A stretch of 64,000 nt of DNA from Hymenobacter jejuensis (GCF_006337165.1 NZ_CP040896.1:2604001-2668000), one strand, 5' to 3'. Shown: positions 35,027 to 44,150, counted from the first letter of the stretch. Notes: generated by a model from the sequence alone, not told the origin. Numbers and translations are program-made.

Positions 35027-38000
35027 CACCGACCTTCTCTTCGCTGCCCAACTCCGCCAAAATCCGCTTGGCGGCCTGCACGTTCTTCACCTCCTCAATG
35101 CTGACGATGAGTTGGTCTTTGCGCTCCTTGACTTTGGCGGTGCGCGGGTGCGTTTGCACGTAGTTGAGGATGTGGCCGAAGGTCTCGCCCTGGAAGTAGG
35201 CCTCGTTGTTTTCGGCCGGAATGTAGCCTTTGAGCAGGTTTTTCTTCAGCGTGAGCTTCTCGAATCCTGCCTGGCAACCCTGCCACCGCAGCTTCACGAT
35301 GTCCACAAGTTGCCCTACTTCGTCCGGCAGCGGCCCGAAGCGGTCCACGATGCCGGCTACCAATTTGCGCAGCTCAGCAGGGTCTTTTACGCGGTCGAGC
35401 TTTGAGTAAAGCTGCAAGCGCTCCGACACGCTGCTCACATATTGCTCAGGAATAAGGATTTGCAAATCGGTTTCGATGTTGCACTCCTTGGGGCGGGCCG
35501 TGCCAGCAGCGTCCTGCAAGCGGCCCGTCTGGTCGCCGATAAACAGGTCGCGGAACTCGGTTTCCTTCAGTTCCTGCACCGCATCGTCCAGAATCTGGTG
35601 GTAGGTCTCGAAGCCCAGATCGTTGATAAAGCCCGATTGCTCACCGCCCAACAGGTTGCCGGCTCCGCGGATGTCGAGGTCGCGCATGGCCACGTTGAAG
35701 CCCGCGCCCAGGTCCGAAAACTCTTCCAGCGTGCTCAAGCGTTTGCGGGCGTCGGAGGGCAGGCCGGCCACGGGCGGCGTAAGCAGGTAGCAATACGCTT
35801 TCTTATTGGATCGGCCCACGCGGCCGCGCATCTGGTGCAGGTCGCTCAAACCAAAAAGGTGAGCGCGGTTGATGATGATGGTGTTGGCATTCGGAATATC
35901 CAAACCGCTCTCAATCAGGTTAGTAGAAACCAGCACGTCGTATTCGCCGTCCACAAATTTCATCATGCGCTTTTCGAGCAAGTCGCCTTCCATCTGGCCG
36001 TGGATGTAAGTTACGCGGGCGTCGGGCACGAGGCGCAGCACCATGTTGGCCATTTCTTCGATGTCCTTGACGCGGTTGTGCACCAGAAACACCTGCCCGC
36101 CGCGCTTGATTTCGCGGGCAATGGCATCGCGAATCAGCAGCTCGTCAAATACGTGCAATTCCGTCTGAACGGGTTGGCGGTTTGGCGGCGGCGTGGCGAT
36201 CACCGACAGGTCGCGGGCGCCCATAAGCGAGAAGTGCAGCGTGCGCGGAATCGGCGTGGCTGATAGCGTAAGCGTATCCACGTTCACCTTCAATTCCTTG
36301 AGCTTGTCTTTGGTCTTGACGCCAAACTTCTGCTCTTCGTCAATCACCAGCAAGCCTAAGTCCTTGAATTTGATGTCTTTATTGGTGAGCCTATGCGTTC
36401 CGATCAGAATGTCGGTTTTGCCCTCGGCCACGCGCCCCAGCGTCTCCTTGATCTGCTTGGTGCTCTTAAAGCGGTTGACGTATTCCACGTTCACCGGCAG
36501 GTTGGAAAGCCGGTCGCGGAAGGTTTTGTAGTGCTGCATCGCCAGAATGGTCGTCGGGACGAGCACGGCCACCTGCTTGCCGTCGGCCACGGCTTTGAAG
36601 GCCGCCCGAATAGCAATTTCGGTCTTGCCAAAGCCCACGTCGCCGCAGATGAGGCGGTCCATGGGGTGCGGCACTTCCATGTCGCGCTTCACGTCCTCGG
36701 TGGCCTTGCCCTGGTCGGGCGTGTCTTCGTAAATGAACGACGATTCCAGCTCGGCCTGCATAAACGAGTCCTTGGCGAAGGCGTAGCCCGGCGCCGTTTT
36801 GCGCTTGGCGTACAGCCGAATAAGCTCGGCTGCAATATCCTTAACCTTCTTCTTAACCGACTTTTTCTTGTTTTCCCATTCCGGGGAGCCCAGCTTACTC
36901 ATGGTGGGCGGCGTGCCCTCGGCGCCCGAGTACTTCGCAATCTTGTGCAGGGCGTGAATGCTGACCGTCAGCACGTCGTCGTCGCGGTACACCAGCCGAA
37001 TGGCCTCTTGCAGCTTGTCGTTGATCTCGATCTGCATCAAGCCCGCGAAGCGCGCAATGCCGTAATCTTGATGCACCACGTAGTCGCCGGGCTTGAGGGT
37101 GCGTAACTCTTTGAGGGTGAGAGCTTTATTCTTAGAGAATTTTCGGGTTTCCTGCGCTCGATAAAACCGCTCAAACAGTTGGTGATCCGTGTATACCGTC
37201 AGTTTCAGCGTTTCGTCGATGTAGCCTTCGCGCAGGGCCAGCAGGATGTGATCGAAGCGGACGTTGTTGTCGAGCTCGTCGAAAATGGTGCGCAGCCGGT
37301 CGGCCTGCCGCACCGAGTCGGCGCTGATGATGCACGTAAAACCTGCCTGCTGGTGCTTGTGCAAGTCCTTGACAATGCGGTTGAAGTCTTTGTTGAAGCT
37401 GGGCTGCGGCTTGCTGGAGAAGTGAAATTCCTCGGCGTTTTTGAAGTGAAAGCGCTTGCCAAACTCCACCACCGCGAAGTTGTCGAGCAGCTTTTTGAAC
37501 GAGCGTCCGGTCTCGAACAAATCTGCTGGCTTGCTCACAATCTGGGTGCCGCCAGCCGCTTCCAGCACCAGTTGAAACCGTTCTTCGGCCTTGTCGTACG
37601 ACTCGCCCACGATGTCGATGGTCTGGCGCACGTCCTTGGCCCAAACGGTCGTGTTGCGCGGAATGAAATCCAGGAACGCCTCGCGGGTTTCCTGCAACAG
37701 CTTGGTTTGTACGTTCGGAATGATGCTCACCTGCGGCCGCTGCTCTACCGAAAGCTGTGTCTCGGGGTTGAACGTCCGGATCGTTTCGACCTCATCGCCA
37801 AAGAGTTCGATGCGATAGGGCAGCTCGTTGGCGTAACTAAAAATGTCCACGATGCCGCCGCGCACCGCAAACTGTCCCGCCTCATACACAAAGTCCGTTC
37901 GTTCGAAATCGTATTCGGCCAGCATCTCACTGATAAAGTTGACGTCCAGCTTCTCGCCTACCTTTACCAGGAACGTATTGGCTACCAAAGACTTGCGGTT

Positions 38001-38459
38001 AATAACTTTTTCGAATAGCGCTTCGGGATAAGTCACGATCAGCTCGCCGCGCGTAGGTTTCGAGTTTAGGCGGTTGAGGACCTCGGCTCGCATCAACACG
38101 TTGGCATTTTCCGTTTCGTCGAACTCGTAGGGCCGCTTGTAGGAACTCGGGAACAACAACGGTTCGTGCTCATTACCAAGCAGATGCCGCAGGTCGGCCT
38201 GGAAATAATTAGCTTCATCCTTGTCGTGCAAAATGAACAAGTGATGCTGCTCCGGATACAATCCATGCAGGGCCGCCGCAATCACCGCATCCTGGCTACC
38301 CACGAGGCCACGCAGATGCAAACGCAGCTGAAGGGCTTCCTCCGTCGGTTTCGGTTCGGGGGCCCGCAACGAGTGGCGAGTGGCAGGGTTCAAGCGGGCT
38401 CCCACCGTCATGACGGTGGGGTCGAGGCGGTAGAGCTGAAGAAAATCAGTGACTTTCAA
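35022..38459 (-). CDS. mfd: Transcription-repair coupling factor Mfd
   Basis: Mfd releases RNA polymerase stalled at DNA damage and recruits UvrABC. The 1145-residue product is full length. It has the UvrB-like N-terminal module, a CarD-type RNA-polymerase-interacting domain (LKPGDYVVHQDYGIARFAG), an SF2 translocase with Walker A GDVGFGKTE near residue 606, DEEQ Walker B (VIDEEQKFG), the TATPIPRT motif III, and the QMRGRVGRS motif VI. The TRCF C-terminal domain ends the protein. A TACCTTTG -7 element and a GC-rich inverted repeat lie just upstream. Its stop codon is inside a dispersed palindrome. I see no anomaly in the coding sequence. Confidence 0.97.
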   Translation of the reverse strand: MKVTDFLQLYRLDPTVMTVGARLNPATRHSLRAPEPKPTEEALQLRLHLRGLVGSQDAVIAAALHGLYPEQHHLFILHDKDEANYFQADLRHLLGNEHEPLLFPSSYKRPYEFDETENANVLMRAEVLNRLNSKPTRGELIVTYPEALFEKVINRKSLVANTFLVKVGEKLDVNFISEMLAEYDFERTDFVYEAGQFAVRGGIVDIFSYANELPYRIELFGDEVETIRTFNPETQLSVEQRPQVSIIPNVQTKLLQETREAFLDFIPRNTTVWAKDVRQTIDIVGESYDKAEERFQLVLEAAGGTQIVSKPADLFETGRSFKKLLDNFAVVEFGKRFHFKNAEEFHFSSKPQPSFNKDFNRIVKDLHKHQQAGFTCIISADSVRQADRLRTIFDELDNNVRFDHILLALREGYIDETLKLTVYTDHQLFERFYRAQETRKFSKNKALTLKELRTLKPGDYVVHQDYGIARFAGLMQIEINDKLQEAIRLVYRDDDVLTVSIHALHKIAKYSGAEGTPPTMSKLGSPEWENKKKSVKKKVKDIAAELIRLYAKRKTAPGYAFAKDSFMQAELESSFIYEDTPDQGKATEDVKRDMEVPHPMDRLICGDVGFGKTEIAIRAAFKAVADGKQVAVLVPTTILAMQHYKTFRDRLSNLPVNVEYVNRFKSTKQIKETLGRVAEGKTDILIGTHRLTNKDIKFKDLGLLVIDEEQKFGVKTKDKLKELKVNVDTLTLSATPIPRTLHFSLMGARDLSVIATPPPNRQPVQTELHVFDELLIRDAIAREIKRGGQVFLVHNRVKDIEEMANMVLRLVPDARVTYIHGQMEGDLLEKRMMKFVDGEYDVLVSTNLIESGLDIPNANTIIINRAHLFGLSDLHQMRGRVGRSNKKAYCYLLTPPVAGLPSDARKRLSTLEEFSDLGAGFNVAMRDLDIRGAGNLLGGEQSGFINDLGFETYHQILDDAVQELKETEFRDLFIGDQTGRLQDAAGTARPKECNIETDLQILIPEQYVSSVSERLQLYSKLDRVKDPAELRKLVAGIVDRFGPLPDEVGQLVDIVKLRWQGCQAGFEKLTLKKNLLKGYIPAENNEAYFQGETFGHILNYVQTHPRTAKVKERKDQLIVSIEEVKNVQAAKRILAELGSEEKVGV

Positions 38460-38482
38460 AATGTATCGGCTAGGAGGGAGGA

Positions 38483-38490
38483 CAAAGGTA
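38483..38490 (-). promoter_or_regulatory. Bacteroidota -7 element of mfd
   Basis: The minus strand reads TACCTTTG, a perfect TAnnTTTG, about 24 bases before the mfd ATG. No clear TTG -33 was seen. Confidence 0.5.
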
Positions 38491-38494
38491 GAAG

Positions 38495-38520
38495 CCCGGC
38501 CGGAGGATTTTCCGGTCGGG
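38495..38520. promoter_or_regulatory. GC-rich inverted repeat upstream of mfd -7 element
   Basis: CCCGGCCGGA and TCCGGTCGGG pair over a 6-base spacer, with one G-T mismatch. It covers the region where the -33 contact of mfd would lie, so it could be an operator. No T run marks it as a terminator. Confidence 0.3.
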
Positions 38521-38724
38521 CAGCGCTATGTCAATACCACCGGAAGCGGGTGAAAGTTTCCGTCCGGGCCTATGTATGCCCATACGAGCTGATTTAGATC
38601 TCTGGCTCGGTATAAATGCTGACCATGCAATACCTCAACAGCTGCTAAAAAGCCTTGGTGCTCGTCGCCAAAGCTGAGCACTAGATAGGTATCTTCGTGC
38701 TTTGTAGTACTTGCATTTTACTTC

Positions 38725-39465
38725 GTGCGCGGCTCTTCTCATCTTGCCATTGGCCTCATTACCGGGGTGGCCGTAGGCGGTCTGGTTACCGGAATTCCCT
38801 TTTCTCCTGCGGGCATTGCGCTGGCGGGGTTTTCGGCCCTCGCACCCGACCTCGATCACCCGGAGTCGCGGCTGAGCCAGCGCTTAGGGTTCTCGCGCAA
38901 CTACGTTAGGGTGGCATTTGTGGTAGCGGCAGGCGGGTTGGCGGCGTATACGCACTTCATGCTGCCACAAGGCCCTGATCGCCGCATGGGCTTCACGGCG
39001 GCCCTGTCGTTTGGGTTGATCGGGATTGCGATGCAGGGCGGTTCGGCCCGGCGCTTGGCGTTGGCTTTCACGGGCATCCTGACGGTGCTGGCCGGACTGT
39101 ATTTCGAGTTTTTATGGTTGAGCTTGCTAGGCGCTTTTGTAGCTTTGGCTCCCTTCACCTCACATCGGACATGGACGCACACGCTCTGGGCTGCCGGCCT
39201 CTGGACGTATATTGGGTATCTGGCCAACCAAACGCTGGGGTGGCACGGGGTAGCGCAGTTTGCTGGCGCGGGTTACGCATCGCATCTCGTCGCCGATTCG
39301 CTGACTAAAGCGGGAGTAAAATGGCTGATGCCGTTCTCCGAAACGGCATTCAAAATTCCGCTTATCCGCACCGGCTCTACTTCGGGGAACCTCTTGGAAG
39401 TAGGAATTTGTACTATATACGCAGCGCTGGTACTAAGCTTAGTTGTCGCGCGAATGTCGTTTTAA
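38725..39465 (+). CDS. YdjM-like membrane-bound metal-dependent hydrolase family protein
   Basis: The 246-residue inner-membrane protein has the YdjM/DUF457 pattern: an N-terminal SSHLAIGL with its conserved His, DLDHPESRLSQRLG near 45 with an acidic/His metal motif, HRTWTHTLW near 150 and YASHLVADSLTKAGVKWL near 190. Several hydrophobic segments intervene. The start is GTG at 38725, since no in-frame ATG fits. E. coli YdjM is a LexA-regulated example, but no SOS box was sought here. Its biochemical activity is not established. It is divergent from mfd by 265 bases. Confidence 0.86.
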   Translation: MRGSSHLAIGLITGVAVGGLVTGIPFSPAGIALAGFSALAPDLDHPESRLSQRLGFSRNYVRVAFVVAAGGLAAYTHFMLPQGPDRRMGFTAALSFGLIGIAMQGGSARRLALAFTGILTVLAGLYFEFLWLSLLGAFVALAPFTSHRTWTHTLWAAGLWTYIGYLANQTLGWHGVAQFAGAGYASHLVADSLTKAGVKWLMPFSETAFKIPLIRTGSTSGNLLEVGICTIYAALVLSLVVARMSF

Positions 39466-40021
39466 GTGAGTTAAACTAATAAAAACGCAGTTTACTCAAA
39501 TTTATTGCTAGTGGAGGTAGCATTCACATAACCGTTTTAGTAGCCCCAGCTTTGGATAAATCAATTATTGCGTTGTAGTTGTATCTACACTATGAAGCGG
39601 TTAGCTTTGTTCAGGGCTGTATAATTATGGGATTTAGTATTCGTATTATTGGCTATTTATAAATATATTTCATTTAATATTGCTGCCTAGTTTATGTAGG
39701 ATGCGACAATAGAAAAGAGCTACAGGGCCTTGCGTTAATTGATGGTTTGCAGGTGTTGGTACCGAGTTTTAGTTCATAAAGAGTTCATTTCTATTCCGCC
39801 ACTTTACGCTGCTCAGCAAGGGAAATCCACCGTTATTAGCACGTTTCAGCCTAGGTTGCTAATCGGGACAAGTATTTGGTGCTACTGTTGCCTTTCAATG
39901 ATTTGTATCTTTGCCAAGTCATGTTTGGCCGCACCGCCCCGAACCTGTTAGTACCGAATACCCGCTCTCTGTTTACCTGCTCTTTAGTACACCCTTTGCG
40001 CACAACTCTTAGTCTCTTTGT
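39466..40021. other. Intergenic stretch between YdjM-like and NYN genes
   Basis: This 556-base, AT-rich gap has no supported gene. Small open frames overlap on both strands without family signals. It contains the NYN promoter candidate near 39906. Confidence 0.5.
39906..39913 (+). promoter_or_regulatory. Bacteroidota -7 element of NYN gene
   Basis: TATCTTTG is a perfect TAnnTTTG match 109 bases upstream of the start. A TTG at 39888-39890 is at 15 bases, slightly short for the usual -33 spacing. Confidence 0.4.
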
Positions 40022-41035
40022 ATGAACCAGATGAATAGCCCCCTGATCAGGATAGGTGTCTTCTACGACGGCAATTATTTCCTTAAAATCAGTGATTACT
40101 ACTACTTCCAGCACGACCGTAAGGCTCGCATTAGCTTGGAGGGCTTGCATGAATTTATTCGCCACCAAGTGGCTGAAGAAGAAGATGTTGACGCTCGCTT
40201 AAGTCAAATTACGGATGCTCACTTCTTCCGAGGCCGCTTGAGTGCTACCGAAGCCCGTGACAAAGACCGTCTGTTTCACGACCGTCTGCTCGACGATATT
40301 TTGATGAATCTGGGTGTCACGACCCACTACATGCCTCTGAAAACCCGCGACGGCCGGTTGCAGGAAAAAGGCATCGACGTGTGGCTGTCACTCGAAGCCT
40401 TGGAACTTGCCCTGCACAAAAGCTTCGACGTCGTCGTGCTCATCGCTGGCGACAGCGATTACGCTCCCCTGATCAAAAAGCTTAACACTATCGGTACCCG
40501 GGTGATGCTACTGAACTGGGACTTCAAGTACACCGATTTCAAAGGCGAGAATCGCGTTACACGCGCTTCGCAACAGCTGCTCGAGTTCGCTACCTACCCC
40601 ATCTCGATGCACGATATCATCGATCAGGGTTTAGCTAGCGGTGAAGAACTTATTGATAATCTGTTTGTTAGCCAGTCTGACAGCACGCCTTATACTCCCA
40701 CCGCTCCCAAGTCGACGGTTGTGCGCCCAGTGGGGCCAACGGCGGCTGGCCCGGTAGGTACGGTAGGTATTAGCACCATCAAAAACCTCAAGAACGGCTT
40801 TGGCTTCGTCGTGATGCCGCCAAACAACCTGTTCTTCAGCTACGCTGATATGTCGGAGGGCGACTTCAACGACCTGCGCGAAGGCGACTGGGTGGAGTTT
40901 ACGGTGGGCCGCAACCACCGCGACGAAGATTGTGCCCGCAACGTGCGCAAAGTGCAGCCCCCCCAGATGGAGGACGGCGATGAGTACGAAGAGGAGCACG
41001 AGCACGAGTCGATCGACTCGCCCGACCACTTGTAA
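40022..41035 (+). CDS. NYN-domain RNase fused to cold-shock domain
   Basis: The product has 337 residues. The N-terminal NYN (LabA/DUF88) PIN-like domain has an acidic site with Asp16 in VFYDGNYF, and GDSDY with Asp144 and Asp146. A linker rich in Thr, Pro and Val (about 210-245) leads to a C-terminal cold-shock-like fold: GTISTIKNLKNGFGFVV near 250 and the RNA-binding FFSYADM near 275. The tail is highly acidic. The domain pair suggests an RNA-targeting endonuclease or RNA-binding regulator. NYN proteins have divalent-metal nuclease folds, but activity here is inference. It ends at a strong terminator. Confidence 0.9.
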   Translation: MNQMNSPLIRIGVFYDGNYFLKISDYYYFQHDRKARISLEGLHEFIRHQVAEEEDVDARLSQITDAHFFRGRLSATEARDKDRLFHDRLLDDILMNLGVTTHYMPLKTRDGRLQEKGIDVWLSLEALELALHKSFDVVVLIAGDSDYAPLIKKLNTIGTRVMLLNWDFKYTDFKGENRVTRASQQLLEFATYPISMHDIIDQGLASGEELIDNLFVSQSDSTPYTPTAPKSTVVRPVGPTAAGPVGTVGISTIKNLKNGFGFVVMPPNNLFFSYADMSEGDFNDLREGDWVEFTVGRNHRDEDCARNVRKVQPPQMEDGDEYEEEHEHESIDSPDHL

Positions 41036-41078
41036 TACCGCTTTCGCCGTTCGTTATACGATTCGGGTTAGACTGACG

Positions 41079-41118
41079 CCGCCGGATGTGCTCCCCAGCC
41101 ATCCGGCGGTCTTTTTTT
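41079..41118 (+). terminator. Intrinsic terminator of NYN gene
   Basis: CCGCCGGATG and CATCCGGCGG form a perfect 10-bp stem followed by TCTTTTTTT. Confidence 0.9.
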
Positions 41119-41144
41119 GTGGCTGCCGGAAGCAGCAAAAGCCG

Positions 41145-41615
41145 TTATTCTTCGCTTTTCGTTTTCAGCATGTGGTAGAAGTCGCGCTTGTCGGCGGGGT
41201 AGCGGTTGAAGGTGCCCAAGGCGCGCGCAACGACTAAGTCGCGGCTGGGGCAGATGATATCGGCACTGGCCACAATGAGCGTTTTGCCAGAATGTTCGAC
41301 GTGGCCGCGCGCCTCCAGATAGTCGTGCAGGCGCACGGGATGCAAGTAGTTGATCTTAAACTCAACGGTAGAAACCAGATCGCCGGCCGTAAACGACATC
41401 GTGAGCGCGGCCGCTCCCAAGGCGGCGTCCATGAGGCCCGCGATCACGCCGCCGTGGCAAGTGCCCGGCGAAGAAAGGTGTTCCTCCCGCACCGTCATGC
41501 TATATACTACTTCGCCGGGGGCGCTTACGGTCAGCTCCATGCCGTTGGCGCGTCCGTACTGGTTAATCTGGTTGTAAATCGCCACGAGGGTGGCAACTTC
41601 GGGTACTTGTTCCAT
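41145..41615 (-). CDS. PaaI-family hotdog thioesterase
   Basis: The 156-residue hotdog-fold protein has the PaaI signature: TCHGGVIAGLMDAALGAAAL near residue 53, and then VSTVEFKINYLHPV near 80 with the acyl-CoA-binding strand. It would hydrolyse acyl-CoA or hydroxyphenylacetyl-CoA-type thioesters in the cytoplasm. I use the ATG at 41615; the upstream TTG at 41633 would add six residues. It is convergent with the NYN gene. The substrate is unknown. Confidence 0.9.
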   Translation of the reverse strand: MEQVPEVATLVAIYNQINQYGRANGMELTVSAPGEVVYSMTVREEHLSSPGTCHGGVIAGLMDAALGAAALTMSFTAGDLVSTVEFKINYLHPVRLHDYLEARGHVEHSGKTLIVASADIICPSRDLVVARALGTFNRYPADKRDFYHMLKTKSEE

Positions 41616-41696
41616 GAAGTGAGGAAAACGCAACTGCGGCGATAAACTGGATATTGGCTGAAAAGTTAGGTTGCTTTACCTGAACTGTCCCAACCT

Positions 41697-41991
41697 ATGG
41701 CTACATCTTCCGCCCATCCCACTTTCGCCGAATTCTACCCCCGTTACCCGGGGTACGCGGGTGCTGCATTTCATCGGCACCACCCTCTTTTTCGTCGCGT
41801 TGGTAGTGGCTGCGGTGTGGCAACGCCCCTTGCTGATCTTGGCGGGTGTGGTAGCGGCCTATGGTTTTGCTTGGGTGGGCCATTTCTTCGTCGAGCACAA
41901 CCGGCCTGCTACTTTTCAGCATCCGTGGCTTTCGCTGCGCGGCGACTTCCGCCTGTACTTCGACCTGCTACGCGGCCGCGAACATTTCTGA
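41697..41991 (+). pseudogene. DUF962 (Mpo1-like) membrane protein, frameshifted
   Basis: Two frames together read as one DUF962 protein. The first starts ATG at 41697 with TSSAHPTFAEFYP, the usual N-terminus of the family. The second resumes at about 41752 with GTRVLHFIGTTLFFVALVV and runs to WVGHFFVEHNRPATFQHP and a normal stop. The shift falls in the C/G-rich run at 41739-41753, and a few residues between FYP and the RVLHF segment seem lost. The family resembles fungal Mpo1, which acts on 2-hydroxy long-chain bases of sphingolipids. The gene is either decayed or affected by a sequencing error. Confidence 0.75.
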
Positions 41992-42062
41992 ACCACGGAT
42001 TCTTACGGATTGGGCGGATTTCTTGAATTTTGTAAATATATAACCAGTTGGTTATTAGAATT

Positions 42063-42500
42063 TTATAAATATTTCTGCATTAAAAAGTGCGGGATAGTTC
42101 CGAAGAGCGTATGCGAAGGTGCCACTACCGAGTAGCCCGCGCGTTCGTAAAACGGCACCGCTGCCTGCCGGGCGTGCAGAATGCTTTCGGTGAGGCCGCG
42201 CCGGCGGGCCTCGGCTTCTAAGTAAGTAAGTACTTGTTGGCCAATCCCTTGTCCTTGCCAATCGGGGTGTACGGCCATGTAGCGCATTTGCCCCTGCTGC
42301 GGCCCAGAAGCGTGCAAGCGGCCCACCCCAACTACGGTGCCGTCATCAGCCACGAGCATGGCGTGGAAGGTGGCCGGATCGGGGTCGTCGTCGGCGCGCT
42401 CCGAGCCTTCGGGCTGGTTCCACGGCTGGCGCAACACCTGGTAGCGCAACTGATAATACGCCGCGAAATCGGCGGGGGTATGGGGCTGGGTGAGGTGCAT
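42063..42500 (-). CDS. GNAT N-acetyltransferase
   Basis: The 145-residue product is a small GNAT enzyme. It has the acceptor region YYQLRYQVLR near residue 17, VVGVGRLH near 55, the acetyl-CoA loop VHPDWQGQGIGQQVL near 75 (Q/RxxGxG/A pattern), and the C-terminal FYERAGYSVV. The ATG at 42500 is chosen because the domain begins right after it; the frame opens to 42536. It likely acetylates an amine or protein. Its stop region overlaps an AT-rich degenerate palindrome. Confidence 0.9.
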   Translation of the reverse strand: MHLTQPHTPADFAAYYQLRYQVLRQPWNQPEGSERADDDPDPATFHAMLVADDGTVVGVGRLHASGPQQGQMRYMAVHPDWQGQGIGQQVLTYLEAEARRRGLTESILHARQAAVPFYERAGYSVVAPSHTLFGTIPHFLMQKYL

Positions 42501-42617
42501 ACAGCGGAAAAGAAGCTTAAAAACATTGGTAAACAAATCAAAGCCACGCAGTTACGTACTGCATTCTGTTGACCTTTTGCGACCGCTTTGGAGTTAAACA
42601 TGCAAAGTCGGGCCAGT

Positions 42618-42651
42618 TTGCATCCGTAAATTATCAGAAATCCTACCTTTG
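42618..42651 (+). promoter_or_regulatory. Bacteroidota promoter of yajQ
   Basis: TTG at 42618-42620 and TACCTTTG at 42644-42651, with 23 bases between, match the Bacteroidota -33/-7 pattern. The start codon follows 62 bases later. Confidence 0.55.
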
Positions 42652-42713
42652 GCGCCCGCCCGAAGCCTAAGGCGGCCCCATCTTTTTTCTCGTTTCCCAA
42701 CGATTCATCTCCC

Positions 42714-43205
42714 ATGGCATCCTTCGACATTGTAAGCAAAGTTGATCCGCAAACCCTTGAGAATGCGGTCAATACGGCCAAAAAAGAACTCCAGACCCGC
42801 TACGATCTGCGCGATACCAAAGGCGGCATCGAACTCGACAAGAAAGCCAATACCATTCAGCTTAGCTCCGAAAACTCCATGCGCGTGAAGGCGCTGGAAG
42901 ATATTTTGCTTACCCGCGTGGTCAAGCAAGGCATCGACGGCACCTCCCTCGACTTCTCGGCGGAGGAGCAGCCCAGCGGGGCGCTGGTCAAAAAAACGGT
43001 GAAAGTGCGGGCCGGCGTCGACAAGGAGGCGGGCCGCAAGATCATCAAGGCCATCAAAGACGCCAAGCTGAAAGTCGAGGCGCAGATGCAGGACGATCAG
43101 GTGCGGGTGTCGGCCAAGAAAATCGACGATTTGCAGGCCGTAATTGCGCTGCTGCGTCGCACCGACATCGGGCAGCCGCTGCAATTCGTGAACATGAAAT
43201 CGTAG
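42714..43205 (+). CDS. yajQ: YajQ-family nucleotide-binding protein
   Basis: The 163-residue product is a canonical YajQ/UPF0234 protein: MASFDIVSKVDPQTLENAVN at the start, RYDLRDTKG near 30, LDFSAEEQPSG near 82, KKIDDLQAVIALLR near 140 and the ending GQPLQFVNMK. Proteins of this family bind cyclic di-GMP in Xanthomonas and interact with a transcription factor, but other functions have been reported. It is a single gene with a clear Bacteroidota promoter. Length is as expected. Confidence 0.95.
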   Translation: MASFDIVSKVDPQTLENAVNTAKKELQTRYDLRDTKGGIELDKKANTIQLSSENSMRVKALEDILLTRVVKQGIDGTSLDFSAEEQPSGALVKKTVKVRAGVDKEAGRKIIKAIKDAKLKVEAQMQDDQVRVSAKKIDDLQAVIALLRRTDIGQPLQFVNMKS

Positions 43206-43242
43206 AAATGTTGAGTTCTGAATGCCCGATGCTGTATATGTA

Positions 43243-43269
43243 AGCAATTTATAGTCAAACACTTGCATA
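43243..43269. repeat. Dispersed AT-rich palindrome copy
   Basis: AGCAATTTATAGTCAAACAC followed by TTGCATA, between yajQ and the TerC gene. Confidence 0.5.
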
Positions 43270-43321
43270 TTCGACATCCAGCACAATCTATCTAACATAC
43301 AACATTCAATATTCCCCTTCT

Positions 43322-44086
43322 GTGTTTGATATTTCTGCCTTTTCCAGCGTCCATACTTGGGTCAGCCTGCTTACGCTGACGTTTATGGAAATCGTGCTGG
43401 GCATCGACAACATCATTTTCATTTCCATCGTCGTCAACCGGCTGCCGCGCGAGCAGCAGAAGCGCGGCCGCACCATCGGCTTGCTGTTGGCGCTGCTGTT
43501 TCGCATCGGTTTGCTGCTGAGCATCACTTGGATTGTGGGCTTGAAAGAGCCACTTTTTACCCTGAATCTGCCTTTTGAAAGTGGGCCATTTGGGGTATCG
43601 GGCCGCGACCTGATTCTGCTGGCCGGAGGCTTGTTTTTGCTGGCCAAAAGCACCACCGAGATTCATACCAAGCTGCAAGGCGAGGAAGAGGAAGTGGGCG
43701 CCGGCAAGTTCGACAGCCTCACCCGCGTGATCATTCAGATCGTTATCATCGATATCGTTTTCTCTTTCGACTCGATTCTGACGGCTGTAGGACTCGTTGA
43801 TAATGTGTTGGTTATGATTCTGGCCGTGATCTTTGCCATGGGCATCATGCTGGCCTTCTCGGGCTACATCGCCGATTTCGTCAACAACAACCCTACCATC
43901 AAGATTCTGGCGCTGTCCTTCCTGATCATGATCGGCATCATGCTCGTGATGGAAGCGTTCCATAAGGAAATCGAGAAGGGTTACGTGTATTTTGCCATGG
44001 CCTTCTCGTTGGTGGTGGAACTGCTGAACATGCGCTTGCGCAAGAAAACACAGCCGGTGCACCTGCGCGATTCGCAGTACGATTAA
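43322..44086 (+). CDS. TerC-family membrane protein
   Basis: The 254-residue product has the TerC fold of seven or so membrane helices. Acidic and Asn motifs sit within helices: EIVLGIDNIIFISIV near residue 22, and IVFSFDSILTAVG near 145. These are proposed metal-binding sites. TerC proteins relate to tellurite resistance and, in other bacteria, to manganese export during protein secretion. The start GTG at 43322 is used because the first helix begins at once and no ATG precedes it. It ends at a strong terminator. No other ter genes are nearby. Confidence 0.92.
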   Translation: MFDISAFSSVHTWVSLLTLTFMEIVLGIDNIIFISIVVNRLPREQQKRGRTIGLLLALLFRIGLLLSITWIVGLKEPLFTLNLPFESGPFGVSGRDLILLAGGLFLLAKSTTEIHTKLQGEEEEVGAGKFDSLTRVIIQIVIIDIVFSFDSILTAVGLVDNVLVMILAVIFAMGIMLAFSGYIADFVNNNPTIKILALSFLIMIGIMLVMEAFHKEIEKGYVYFAMAFSLVVELLNMRLRKKTQPVHLRDSQYD

Positions 44087-44109
44087 GGTATTGATATTCA
44101 CTATGTTGC

Positions 44110-44150
44110 AAACAAGGCCCGTTTCTCACTGAGAAACGGGCCTTGTTTAT
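44110..44150. terminator. Bidirectional intrinsic terminator
   Basis: AACAAGGCCCGTTTCTC and GAGAAACGGGCCTTGTT pair perfectly around a 4-base loop. It separates the convergent TerC and J-domain genes. Confidence 0.92.

Noticed and set aside
39739..39951. Small open frame upstream of the NYN gene
   Set aside because: It has no family features and overlaps the -7 element of the NYN promoter.
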